A DNA stretch of 64,000 nt. Origin: Henriciella sp. AS95. GTDB lineage: Bacteria; Pseudomonadota; Alphaproteobacteria; Caulobacterales; Hyphomonadaceae. Shown here piece after piece: positions 1-8,540 of this stretch. Under the pieces are notes generated by a model, which saw nothing but the letters and a program-made list of their open reading frames with translations, was not told the origin of the DNA and made no database searches. The stretch spans positions 3,472,001-3,536,000 of the forward strand of contig NZ_JBBMQM010000001.1 in the NCBI RefSeq assembly GCF_038900055.1. The letters run 5' to 3'. A program made the position numbers and the translations under genes. Position 1 is the stretch's first letter, and every line of letters begins with the position of its first letter.

Positions 1-1051
1 CCCAGTACCCGCCTTCGCTGGGGTGTTCGCGCCGCTGGAAGAAATTCACGGCCTGCATGTGCGGGTCGTTTTTCACGTCTGAGATATCATTTGCCCTGGC
101 GGCGGGAATATCAGCCTCGCCCAGCATCTCCAAAAGCTGCTCGGTTGTGTAGTTCACAAAGTGCGCCTGCACCCGCGACATCATATAGTCCTGATTGAAG
201 TATCGGCCGCGATAGTCATTGATCCGCTCGTCTTCCAGCTCCTGCGCCTGACCAATCACATCAAACAATCTCACCCAGCGCGCATCGACATAAGGCGCGA
301 TGGTGATCCAGCCATTCTGCGTGCGAACGGGCTGACGCGAGGGATCCACCTGGCGCTGATAGCAATACGGCCCGACCGGAGGGTCGAACACCGCTTCGTA
401 GAAATGCTCTTCGAAAAGAAAGCTCGTCACGCACTCGAACATCGGCACCTCAACGTGCACTGCTTCACCCGTTCGATCACGATGATGAAGCGCGGCGAGC
501 GTCGCATACATGGCGTGCAGGCCCGACACCTTGTCGGCAAATGCTGTCGGAATGAAGCGCGGGCGCTCATTGCCGTCGACACGCGGCAGAAGGCTGGTGG
601 CGCCCGATAGTGACTGGATCAGGTCATCATAGGCCGGCTTGCCAGCATAGGGCCCTTCCGAGCCAAAGCCGAGGCAGTGCACATAGACCACATCGGGCTT
701 GATCGCCTTCACCTCCTCAAAGGTAAGGCCGAGGCGGGCCACAGCATCCGGGCGAATATTATGGATGAAAACGTCGCTCGTCTCGATCAGCTTGCGGATG
801 GCGGCCTGCCCTTCATCGGACTTCATGTCCCAGACAACCGATTTCTTTCCGCGATTGATCGTGAGGTGACACGGCCCCATGCCCCGCGTCTTCGCGTATT
901 TGCCGACATTGCGGAAATCATCGCCCTTGGGCGGCTCCAGCTTGATCACTTCGGCGCCCATATCGGCCAGAGTCTGCGTGCAGTAAGGCCCGAAAATGAC
1001 CGTGGTCATGTCCGCGATACGGATATCGTTCAGAAGCGAGGTTCCAGGCAT
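1..1051 (-). CDS. CaiB/BaiF family CoA transferase (3' end outside window)
   Basis: This is the N-terminal 350 residues of a class III CoA transferase, an enzyme family that moves CoA between carboxylic acids or racemises acyl-CoAs in the cytoplasm. The start is an ATG at 1051, reading MPGTSLLNDIRIADMTTV. The family hallmarks follow in order: GPYCTQTLADMGAEVIKLE near residue 20-40, LTINRGKKSVVWDMKS near 62-77, and GPYAGKPAYDDLIQSLSG, whose Asp after PAY matches the catalytic aspartate. The reading frame is open to base 1, so about 30-50 C-terminal residues should lie outside. The acyl substrate cannot be told from sequence. It is transcribed divergently from the TPR lipoprotein. Confidence 0.9.
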   Translation of the reverse strand, partial: MPGTSLLNDIRIADMTTVIFGPYCTQTLADMGAEVIKLEPPKGDDFRNVGKYAKTRGMGPCHLTINRGKKSVVWDMKSDEGQAAIRKLIETSDVFIHNIRPDAVARLGLTFEEVKAIKPDVVYVHCLGFGSEGPYAGKPAYDDLIQSLSGATSLLPRVDGNERPRFIPTAFADKVSGLHAMYATLAALHHRDRTGEAVHVEVPMFECVTSFLFEEHFYEAVFDPPVGPYCYQRQVDPSRQPVRTQNGWITIAPYVDARWVRLFDVIGQAQELEDERINDYRGRYFNQDYMMSRVQAHFVNYTTEQLLEMLGEADIPAARANDISDVKNDPHMQAVNFFQRREHPSEGGYW

Positions 1052-1383
1052 AGATATTGAACTCCGATTGGCGCTGCGGCTCAGCCATTTTCCGGCAATT
1101 GTCTACGCTCGACCCCGCCTCTGGCAAGGCTGACGGCACGTCAGATGCCACAAGGGACGAAGTCCGGGCTTCGCGCGGATTCCAATATTTCTCGACAGCG
1201 GGTCCGCCGAGCAAAGTGCTGACGCGTTCTGCAACAAATATTACAGAAGACAGGCCAAGTCTTAAATACCGAATATTTAAAACTACTCACGCCTCGAACG
1301 AATTCATCGAGTGGATATCTTTACCCACGCGAAAAAATCCCGTTTAACCAAGATATGGTTAATTGCCATGTGGTGGGGATATT
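1052..1383. other. Intergenic region between divergent genes
   Basis: About 330 bases with no convincing gene, lying between the CoA transferase start and the TPR lipoprotein start. Short frames in it overlap each other and look non-coding. The part from about 1235 to 1360 is AT-rich and probably carries the promoters for both flanking genes. I could not assign -35/-10 boxes with confidence. Confidence 0.5.
1344..1362. promoter_or_regulatory. Inverted repeat TTAACC-N7-GGTTAA upstream of TPR lipoprotein
   Basis: Two perfect 6-base arms, TTAACC and GGTTAA, flank a 7-base centre and end 21 bases before the lipoprotein start. The position suits an operator or leader element. TTAACC resembles half of an alphaproteobacterial CtrA site, but the two TTAA cores are 11 bases apart instead of the usual 7, so CtrA binding is only a weak guess. 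Confidence 0.3.
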
Positions 1384-3375
1384 ATGGTTTTGCGTAAGCG
1401 CAGTGAATTTCGTTTTTCAATTCTGACAGTTGGCCTGGCGTCGGCTGGCATGGTCGCCGCGTGTGGCGGTGGCGCCGCCGCCCCCGGACCTGTCACAACA
1501 GCCGGCACTGGAACATGCACCAGTTTCGCCTCACCCGGCTCAAGCGCCGCCATCGCCGTAGAGTGCATGGACCGCGCCGACGATTCTGACCTTTCAGGCC
1601 GCGAGTCTGCCCTCGCCTATTATCATGCCGCAGCCGCCTACAATGACGTTTCGAACTTTGCCGAAGCCGCGCGCGCCCTCGACGCCTCATTCGAAGAAGT
1701 GGCTGCGAACGACTCCTGGCTGACGACACCCCCTGCCGGGCAGAGCGAAGCGGAGCTCGACGCCTGGGTGAAGAGCCGGGCTGGCTTCAGGCTCGGCCGC
1801 GCGACCGAGTCGGCCATCGCCTATCAGGGGCTGGCCAGCCGGTATGATGCAGGGGCGAACCTGCCGCCCGCGACGATCTGCGCCAACCGTACCGAATGCC
1901 TGTCCAAGGCCGTCACGCGCATGTCAGCCGCCCAAAGCGCCCTCAGCGCGTTCGCCGCGACAGCGACGACACCACCAACCGCTGAGTACGACAATTACTA
2001 TCTCCAACTCGCGCGCCTGCACGCAGCCCGCGGCACGCCCGCCGACTATGAGCCTGCGATTTCGGCGTATCAGGAAGTCATGGCTCGCCAGCCGGCCGCC
2101 CGGGCTGAACTTGCGGCGATGACAAGCGCGCTCGGTTCCGAAGCCGCAGAACGCACTGATGCCGGCAGCGCGACGCTCGCCATCCGCTATTTCGACATCG
2201 CCCGCCAGGCCGATACAACCGCCTTCGAGCCTGAAGTGGGGCTCGGCAATGTCTACCTCCGTCTCGGACAGGCCGCGGGCGATATCGCCCAGTACCAGGC
2301 CGCAGAAGCAGCGTTCACGCGCGCGCTCAACAAGGCTGCCACCCCATCGCAGGAGGCCTCTGCCTATGTCGGACGCGGTAGTGCGCGCGATGCGATTGCC
2401 AGCATTCAGGGCACCTCGCGCGATGCCGCCCTGGCCGACTTCCAGGAAGCCTCCAGCCGGGCCTCCTCCGGCGATGTCTATCTGGTCCTCGCCGACGCCT
2501 ATAAGGATCAGGGCAACTGGGCCAAGGCCGATGCCGACTATACACGCGCTATCACGGCCCTTCAGGCTGAAGGCGCAAGCGGCGAAGTCCTGTCAGAAGC
2601 CTATATGAACCAGGCTCATGTCCGCACGAAGCTGGGCACCTCCGGCGCGCCAGCGATCCGCGCGCTCTACACAAACGCCATCGCCGCGAACAGCGCGTCA
2701 GCGGTTCCCCTCATGGCCCGCGCGCAGCACGATATTTCGACCGGCAATTGGAGCATGGCCGAAGCCGACCTTCTGAAAATCGCAAGTGCCAATACGCGCA
2801 GCGGCATGACGGACGCGGCCGCCTACAAGCCTGAAGCCAATGCGCTGCTCGCAGACCTTTACGCGTCCATGGCGACGCCGAACTACACCAAGGCCGTTCA
2901 ATACGCTGACGAGGCTGTGCGCCTTGATGGCACCAATGCAGAATACCGCACAGAGGCGTGTCTTGCCCGCATCCTGCTCGGCCGTAACGGCGTCTGGGGC
3001 GATGGGGCAGAAGCGGCCTGCAATCTCGGCGTGTCACCCGAAGGCCTGCTGGTGCAGTCCATGTTCGCGATGCGCCGGGCCCAATATGCCAGCGTCGCCA
3101 ACGCGAACACGATCCGCCGGGATGCCCGCGACAATGCCGACGATGCGCTGGACGAAATTGATGACGGTGTCACCGATCTCGGCTTCCCGACTGTTGGCGG
3201 CCCGGCCCCGGCCCGGACCAAGGCCATCCTGCTCTACCTGCAGGAAGCGTCATTGGCGTGCGGCGGCAATTACAGCTTCAACCTGCCCACTGACGAGGGC
3301 GTATCGCAAGCCGAATACTCGCAGGCCAGCGCGTTCCTGAACGCCTACAAGTCACGCACCTGCACACCGTCTTAG
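1384..3375 (+). CDS. TPR-repeat lipoprotein
   Basis: A 663-residue exported protein. The start at 1384 is preferred over the in-frame upstream ATG at 1363 because a GGGGA sits just before it and the product then begins with a compact lipoprotein signal (residues 1-27, lipobox VAAC). The rest is alanine-rich and helical, with repeated TPR-like blocks such as DVYLVLADAYKDQGNWAKAD followed by YTRAITAL, and similar units between about residues 250 and 520. TPR lipoproteins usually scaffold envelope complexes; the partner is unknown. It heads a forward cluster with the coiled-coil membrane protein, the TerB-like protein and a VWA protein. Confidence 0.8.
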   Translation: MVLRKRSEFRFSILTVGLASAGMVAACGGGAAAPGPVTTAGTGTCTSFASPGSSAAIAVECMDRADDSDLSGRESALAYYHAAAAYNDVSNFAEAARALDASFEEVAANDSWLTTPPAGQSEAELDAWVKSRAGFRLGRATESAIAYQGLASRYDAGANLPPATICANRTECLSKAVTRMSAAQSALSAFAATATTPPTAEYDNYYLQLARLHAARGTPADYEPAISAYQEVMARQPAARAELAAMTSALGSEAAERTDAGSATLAIRYFDIARQADTTAFEPEVGLGNVYLRLGQAAGDIAQYQAAEAAFTRALNKAATPSQEASAYVGRGSARDAIASIQGTSRDAALADFQEASSRASSGDVYLVLADAYKDQGNWAKADADYTRAITALQAEGASGEVLSEAYMNQAHVRTKLGTSGAPAIRALYTNAIAANSASAVPLMARAQHDISTGNWSMAEADLLKIASANTRSGMTDAAAYKPEANALLADLYASMATPNYTKAVQYADEAVRLDGTNAEYRTEACLARILLGRNGVWGDGAEAACNLGVSPEGLLVQSMFAMRRAQYASVANANTIRRDARDNADDALDEIDDGVTDLGFPTVGGPAPARTKAILLYLQEASLACGGNYSFNLPTDEGVSQAEYSQASAFLNAYKSRTCTPS

Positions 3376-3440
3376 GGGACACATCTTTGCCAGCCGGGCT
3401 CGCCCGGTCAGTCAACACGACGTCATGAGGAGAATGTCGA

Positions 3441-4076
3441 ATGTCGAGTCAACCACCCGGAGGGACGCCGGTTCTGTACGAAGACCGCACACTCTTTCCA
3501 ACCCCCATTCAGGAGCCGCCCCAGCAGCAACGCCGCGACGACGATGTGAAGACCGGCCTGTCGGCTGGCGGGGTCCTGATGGTCGCATTCCTCGCAGCCG
3601 CCGTGGCCGGCGCACTGGTCTGGGCCGCGCTGACCTTCGCTGGCCCGAGCGATGGTACGCCAGCAAGCAACCCTGAGCTGGAGCAGCTGCGCGCCGACAA
3701 TGAAGCGCTGCGCCAGACACTCGCCGATATCGAAGAGAAGGATCTCGACAATGAGATCACCGGCTACCAGACGAAGATTGCAGAACTGGAAGCCCAGATC
3801 GACAATTATGGGGAATATGGCGAACTGGCTGGGCTCGAACAGCAGATCGCGGCCCGCAAGGCTGAAATCGAACGCCTGATCGCCCAACCGGAGCGCCAGC
3901 GCATGCCGGCCAGCGCCAAGGCGATACCGGAACCGGAAAATGACACAGCCTGGGTGGCGCGCGTCGAGTCCGAGCTCGAGGACTATCTCGAAGTGCTGGA
4001 AGACCGCGTCGAGTGGGTCGCCGCCTGGCCCGCCCGCAACCCGCTGCCGCCATGCTCTGACCCGGAGAATTGCTAA
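3441..4076 (+). CDS. Coiled-coil single-pass membrane protein
   Basis: A 211-residue protein of unknown function. AGGAG precedes the ATG. A proline/glutamine-rich cytoplasmic head (residues 1-40) leads to one hydrophobic helix at about 43-66, then a charged heptad-rich segment at about 75-145 (LEQLRADNEALRQTLADIEE) predicted to form a coiled coil, and a short tail with two cysteines near the end (CSDPENC). It lies 65 bases after the TPR lipoprotein and shares its direction, so the two may belong to one envelope-associated complex. No known family was recognised. Confidence 0.75.
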   Translation: MSSQPPGGTPVLYEDRTLFPTPIQEPPQQQRRDDDVKTGLSAGGVLMVAFLAAAVAGALVWAALTFAGPSDGTPASNPELEQLRADNEALRQTLADIEEKDLDNEITGYQTKIAELEAQIDNYGEYGELAGLEQQIAARKAEIERLIAQPERQRMPASAKAIPEPENDTAWVARVESELEDYLEVLEDRVEWVAAWPARNPLPPCSDPENC

Positions 4077-4207
4077 CGGCTTTCGGCCCGAGCGGCCGGA
4101 CCATGAATTTCAACTGAGCGAGAAAGGGCGCAAACCGGAGACCGACAGCACACTGTTATGCCTCCGCGCCCAACTGGCCCGCCAACCAAGTGACAGGGAC
4201 CGAACAC

Positions 4208-4711
4208 ATGAGCGACGTCAAAATCCTTTTTGGAAACGAACCAGAGCCCGAAAAGAAGGAAGGCTCCTTTCCAGACATCACCAAGCTGGAGCAGGAGTTC
4301 AACGAGAACAGCGAATCCGACTGGACCATTCCTGAGGCCTTCCTCTGCCTCCTGCTGGAAGCGGCGTTTGCCGACGGGACGCTGGCCCCGGAAGAACGTG
4401 ATGAAATCGCAGCGCTCGTGCGCCGCTCGCGCACCATGAAACGCCTCAGCCCGCAGCAGATGGCAGCCGTGAACCAGACCGTGAATGAGCGGATGCGCGA
4501 GCGTAAGGAAGGCTTGCGCGAAGCCTGTCTCGCCTTGCCCCATGACATGCGCCTGTCCGTCTTTGCGCACTGCGTGGACATCGTTCTGGCCGACCGCCAG
4601 CTGCGTGAGACCGAGGAAGACTTCCTCAATCGCATCACCGACATCATGCAGCTCGACCCGAACATGACGCAGGCGATCAAGCGCGTCATGCTGATCAAGA
4701 ACCGTTATTAG
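4208..4711 (+). CDS. TerB-like helical protein
   Basis: A 167-residue soluble protein. The start at 4208 (MSDVKILF) is chosen over one 18 bases upstream because AGGGA lies at suitable distance. The segment around residues 45-70, with FLCLLLEAAFADGTLAPEER, matches the acidic helical pattern of tellurite-resistance TerB-like domains, and VLADRQLRETEEDFLNRI near residue 140 repeats it. TerB-like domains often act with VWA proteins, and a VWA gene follows 104 bases downstream, which strengthens the assignment. It is probably an accessory to that protein, not a tellurite resistance factor. Confidence 0.65.
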   Translation: MSDVKILFGNEPEPEKKEGSFPDITKLEQEFNENSESDWTIPEAFLCLLLEAAFADGTLAPEERDEIAALVRRSRTMKRLSPQQMAAVNQTVNERMRERKEGLREACLALPHDMRLSVFAHCVDIVLADRQLRETEEDFLNRITDIMQLDPNMTQAIKRVMLIKNRY

Positions 4712-4815
4712 CCGCAGCAATCTGCCGGAAATCGACGCTTGCGCCGCGTCAGCCCTTGGAGATGGCTGGCGCGCACGCTAGGTTTGAGGGGTAGAGCCAG
4801 CGGAGACTGCCCCTC

Positions 4816-5997
4816 ATGTTCCTGAACTTCTTCCATGAATTGCGCGACGCCAAGGTCCCGGTGACGCTGAAGGAATATTTGTCGCTGCTCGAAGCGATGG
4901 ATAAGGGCGTCATCGATATGGACGTCGAGGACTTCTATTACCTCTCGCGCACAGCGCTGGTGAAGGATGAGCGCAATCTCGACAAGTTCGACCAGGTCTT
5001 CAGCCATGTCTTCAAGGGCCTCGATACGATGCAGGACGCCGTCAACGTCCAGGACCTGCCGGACGAATGGCTGCGCAAGATGACCGAGAAATTCCTGACC
5101 AAGGAAGAGATGGACCAAATCGAGGCGCTTGGCGGTTTCGAAAAGCTGATGGAGACGCTGAAAGAGCGCCTCGAAGAGCAGAAGAAGCGCCATGAAGGCG
5201 GCAATAAATGGATCGGTACCGGCGGCACCTCGCCTTTTGGCGCGAATGGCTACAACCCGGAAGGCGTGCGGATTGGGCAGGAAAAGTCCCGCCATCGCCG
5301 CGCCGTGAAAGTCTGGGACAAGCGCGAGTTCAAGAACCTCGATGACAGCGTCGAGCTTGGTACCCGTAACATCAAGGTCGCGCTCAAACGCCTGCGCAAA
5401 TGGGCCCGCGAAGGGGCACAGGACGAGCTAGACCTCGACCAGACCATCAAGAACACCGCGCGCCAGGGCTATCTCGACCTCGAAATGCGCGCCGAAAAGC
5501 GCAATACGGTTTCGGTGCTCCTGCTGCTTGATGTCGGCGGCTCGATGGACCCGTACATCAAGGTTTGCGAGGAGCTGTTCTCGGCGGCCCGCTCAGAGAT
5601 CAAGAATCTGGAATATTTCTACTTCCACAACTGCCCCTATGAGGGCCTCTGGAAGGACAATCGCCGCCGCCACAATGAGCGCATTCCGACCTGGGACGTG
5701 CTCCACAAATACCCGTCCGACTACAAGGTGATTATTGTCGGCGATGCCACGATGAGCCCGTATGAGATCACCTATGCCGGTGGCTCGGTCGAGCACTGGA
5801 ACGAGGAAGCCGGCGGCGTCTGGCTAAAGCGCTTCGTGGAGCAATTCCCGAACCTGGTCTGGCTGAACCCGGTCAAGTCTGGCGCCTGGGAATACACTGG
5901 CTCGATCAAGCTCATCAACGAACTCATCGGCCCCGGCCGCATGTTCGAGATGACGCTGCAGGGCCTCGAAGATGCGATGAAGGAACTGGGCCGTTAG
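4816..5997 (+). CDS. VWA domain protein of the CoxE type
   Basis: A 393-residue cytoplasmic protein. The N-terminal half is helical and highly charged. A von Willebrand A domain follows from about residue 225, with LLLLDVGGSMDP giving the metal-binding loop at about D239. The first MIDAS serine of the usual DxSxS is glycine here, as I recall for this CoxE-like group. Such proteins typically work with a MoxR-type AAA+ ATPase in metalloenzyme maturation, but no AAA+ gene is visible in the window. The neighbouring TerB-like gene supports a chaperone-like role. Exact client unknown. Confidence 0.8.
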   Translation: MFLNFFHELRDAKVPVTLKEYLSLLEAMDKGVIDMDVEDFYYLSRTALVKDERNLDKFDQVFSHVFKGLDTMQDAVNVQDLPDEWLRKMTEKFLTKEEMDQIEALGGFEKLMETLKERLEEQKKRHEGGNKWIGTGGTSPFGANGYNPEGVRIGQEKSRHRRAVKVWDKREFKNLDDSVELGTRNIKVALKRLRKWAREGAQDELDLDQTIKNTARQGYLDLEMRAEKRNTVSVLLLLDVGGSMDPYIKVCEELFSAARSEIKNLEYFYFHNCPYEGLWKDNRRRHNERIPTWDVLHKYPSDYKVIIVGDATMSPYEITYAGGSVEHWNEEAGGVWLKRFVEQFPNLVWLNPVKSGAWEYTGSIKLINELIGPGRMFEMTLQGLEDAMKELGR

Positions 5998-6086
5998 CCT
6001 GTAACTGCAATTTCACGCGCCATCGCTTGAGCTTTGGCGGCAAGGTCATAGTGTCCCTTTCAAAGAACGTTTGAAGGGAGCCAGCC

Positions 6087-7007
6087 ATGCCGCGCATTGC
6101 CGCCAACGGGATCGAGATCGAATACGAAGAATACGGCAATCCATCCGATCCGATGCTGCTGGTCGTCTCCGGCTTTTCGGGGCAGATGATCACTTGGCCG
6201 GAGAGCTTCAAACAGGGTCTCGCCGAGGCTGGCCGCCGGGTCGTCATTTTCGACAATCGCGACATTGGCCTGACCACGGAGTTTGCCGACAAGATCCCGC
6301 CCTCCCCGCGCGACATCATGAAGGGTATCGCCGCCGGGGAGCCCATGCATGAACAAGTGCCCTACACACTCGATGACATGGCTGCCGATGCTGCTGCGCT
6401 GATCCAGGCGCTCGGCGCTGAGAAGGCCGACGTCATGGGCTTCTCAATGGGCGGCATGATCGTCCAGCTGCTTGCCCTGAACCACCCTGACCGCGTGCGC
6501 ACGCTGATCCCGGTCATGACAACATCCGGTGACCCGACCCTGCCGTCATCCACCGAAGAAGCCCAGAAAGCGCTGACGGCGGTTCCTGAAACGCGGGACG
6601 CCGAAACGATCGGCACACTCGCCGCGCAGTCCCGCCGCGTCATCGGCTCGCACGAAACCGTTCGAAATTCCGATGAGCAGACCAAGGCCATGGCGATGCG
6701 GGCCTTTGAACGCTCAGACCGCCCCATGGGCGTCGCGAGACAGTATGCGGCAATCCTGGCGCAGCCGCGCTGGCATCACCGTCTGCCCGGCCTCGACGTG
6801 CCAACCCTGGTGCTGCACGGCGCTCAGGACCCGCTGATCCGCCCCGCTGCCGGCCAGGATATCGCCGATCGCATACCGGGCGCCGAAATCGAGATCATAG
6901 ACAAATGGGGCCACGATCTTCCGGACAAGATGGTGCCGGTGCTGCTGAACCGCATCGTGCCTTTCCTCGGCAGACATGTACCAGAAGAGGCGCGGGCGGA
7001 CGCGTGA
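6087..7007 (+). CDS. Alpha/beta-fold hydrolase
   Basis: A 306-residue soluble hydrolase. The nucleophile elbow GFSMGG puts the catalytic Ser at residue 120. HGAQDPLI supplies the likely acid and KWGHDLP the histidine. AGGGAG precedes the start. The opening PRIAANGIEIEYEEYGNPSD is typical of esterase/peroxidase-like members of the fold. Its stop overlaps the next gene by an ATGA, and a crotonase-fold gene follows that, so the three may process a lipid or CoA-linked compound together. The substrate cannot be predicted. Confidence 0.85.
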   Translation: MPRIAANGIEIEYEEYGNPSDPMLLVVSGFSGQMITWPESFKQGLAEAGRRVVIFDNRDIGLTTEFADKIPPSPRDIMKGIAAGEPMHEQVPYTLDDMAADAAALIQALGAEKADVMGFSMGGMIVQLLALNHPDRVRTLIPVMTTSGDPTLPSSTEEAQKALTAVPETRDAETIGTLAAQSRRVIGSHETVRNSDEQTKAMAMRAFERSDRPMGVARQYAAILAQPRWHHRLPGLDVPTLVLHGAQDPLIRPAAGQDIADRIPGAEIEIIDKWGHDLPDKMVPVLLNRIVPFLGRHVPEEARADA

Positions 7008-7723
7008 TGAGCGAACAGATCCTGCAACAGATCGATACCGGCCTCTGGCTGGGGGAAGGCCCAGTGGTCGATTTCCACGGCATGCCCTACCCCACACGCA
7101 TGGTCATCGCCCGTTTGCCGGACGGGGATCTGTGGGTCTGGTCGCCCGTCGAGCTGACCGCCGCGCTGAAAGGCGAGGTCGAGGCGCTTGGCCCGGTGGC
7201 GCACCTCGTCAGCCCGAACCCGATCCACTACCTCTTCCTCGCCCAGTGGCACGAGGCCTGGCCGGACGCAAAACTCTGGGGCCCGGCCGCCACCATAAAG
7301 AAATGCGACTCGCTGCCCTTCGAACCGGCGCTGGAGGACACCGCGCCCGACGCCTGGCAGGGCGTGATCACGCAGGCCTGGTTCCGCGGCTCCTTCTTCA
7401 TGGACGAGATCGCCTTCGTGCATGAGCCAACGCACACCGCCATCTTTGCCGACCTGTCGGAGAATTTCAGCGACGACTTCCTGAAGAACAACTGGAAAGG
7501 CTGGCAGCGCGCCATCGCGAAAGTCTGGGGCATTACGGTCGGCAAGGGCCATGCGCCCCTGGAATGGCGGCTGAGCTGGCTGAACCGGGCGCCCGCCCGC
7601 AAGGCGCTCGCGAAGATCATGGCCAGCCAGCCGGACCGGGTCATCATGGCCCATGGCGAATGGGTCGACACCGGCGGAGACGCTTTCCTGCGTCAGGCCT
7701 TCGCCTGGCTGATCCGCGACTAG
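7007..7723 (+). CDS. DUF4336 domain protein (metallo-beta-lactamase-like)
   Basis: A 238-residue protein starting at the ATG that overlaps the previous stop. It matches DUF4336 proteins, a diverged metallo-beta-lactamase-like group: LVWSPVEL-like segment (LWVWSPVELTAAL), VAHLVSPNPIHYLFLAQW, and FVHEPTHTAIFADLSENF near the middle. Compared with true metallo-beta-lactamases the HxHxDH motif is absent, so hydrolase activity is doubtful. Function unknown. Translational coupling with the upstream hydrolase is likely. Confidence 0.8.
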   Translation: MSEQILQQIDTGLWLGEGPVVDFHGMPYPTRMVIARLPDGDLWVWSPVELTAALKGEVEALGPVAHLVSPNPIHYLFLAQWHEAWPDAKLWGPAATIKKCDSLPFEPALEDTAPDAWQGVITQAWFRGSFFMDEIAFVHEPTHTAIFADLSENFSDDFLKNNWKGWQRAIAKVWGITVGKGHAPLEWRLSWLNRAPARKALAKIMASQPDRVIMAHGEWVDTGGDAFLRQAFAWLIRD

Positions 7724-7735
7724 GGAGGACGCCAT

Positions 7736-8515
7736 ATGAGCGATGAGACCAATCCGGTCCTGACAGAGACGGACGGCCATATCCTCACCGTCACCATCAA
7801 CCGCCCGCAGGCGCGCAATGCCGTCGACCGTGACACCGCACAGGCGCTTTACGACACCTTCAAGGCATTTGATGCCGATGACGGCCTGTCAGTCGCCATC
7901 CTGACCGGCGCGGGCGGCAATTTCTGTGCAGGGGCAGACCTGAAAGCGGTGTCCGAAGGGCGCGGCAATGTCACCAGGCCGGATGGCGATCTCGGGCCGA
8001 TGGGACCCTCGCGGTTAAGACTGTCCAAGCCCGTCATCGCGGCGGTGGAAGGCTATGCCGTGGCCGGCGGGCTGGAGCTGGCCGTCTGGTGTGACCTGCG
8101 CGTGATCTCCGAAACGGCCCGCTTCGGCGTTTTCTGCCGGCGCTTCGGCGTGCCGCTGATCGATGGCGGGACGATCCGCCTGCCCCGTCTGATCGGCCAG
8201 TCGCGGGCGATGGACCTGATCCTGACCGGACGCGAAATTGCCCCCGACGAAGCGATGAGCATCGGCCTGGCCAATCGCCGCGCCCCGGCTGGCGAAGCGC
8301 TTGCCGCCACCCACGCGCTCGCAAGCCAGATCGCCGCCTTCCCTCAGCGCTGCCTGCGCGCCGACCGGCTGTCGGCGCTGACGCAGTGGAGCCTCGATGA
8401 AGACACGGCCCTGAAAGCGGAAATCGCGGGCGGGCTGGACGTCATCCAGTCAGGCGAAACGGTCTCGGGCGCCACAGCCTTCAAATCCGGCAAGGGCCGT
8501 CACGGAGCTTTCTGA
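7736..8515 (+). CDS. Enoyl-CoA hydratase/isomerase (crotonase) family protein
   Basis: A 259-residue crotonase-fold enzyme with AGGGAGG before the ATG. The oxyanion-hole segments are present: GGNFCAGADLKAVSEG near residue 60-75 and AVAGGLELAVWCDLRV near 110-125. The region that usually carries a catalytic glutamate reads RRFGVPLIDGGTIRLPRLIG, which is shorter than in classic hydratases and typical of a subgroup with uncertain chemistry. It follows the DUF4336 gene by 12 bases, so it is probably in the same operon. Confidence 0.88.
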   Translation: MSDETNPVLTETDGHILTVTINRPQARNAVDRDTAQALYDTFKAFDADDGLSVAILTGAGGNFCAGADLKAVSEGRGNVTRPDGDLGPMGPSRLRLSKPVIAAVEGYAVAGGLELAVWCDLRVISETARFGVFCRRFGVPLIDGGTIRLPRLIGQSRAMDLILTGREIAPDEAMSIGLANRRAPAGEALAATHALASQIAAFPQRCLRADRLSALTQWSLDEDTALKAEIAGGLDVIQSGETVSGATAFKSGKGRHGAF

Positions 8516-8540
8516 AGGCGGCCCGCAGGTGTCGGAGGGC

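Noticed and set aside
3394-3407. Possible terminator after the TPR lipoprotein gene
   Set aside because: A CCGGG/CCCGG hairpin is present but no T-tract follows, and the next gene appears to continue the cluster.
6824-7780. Reverse frame of 318 codons
   Set aside because: Antisense to the hydrolase, DUF4336 and crotonase genes; it has no motif.
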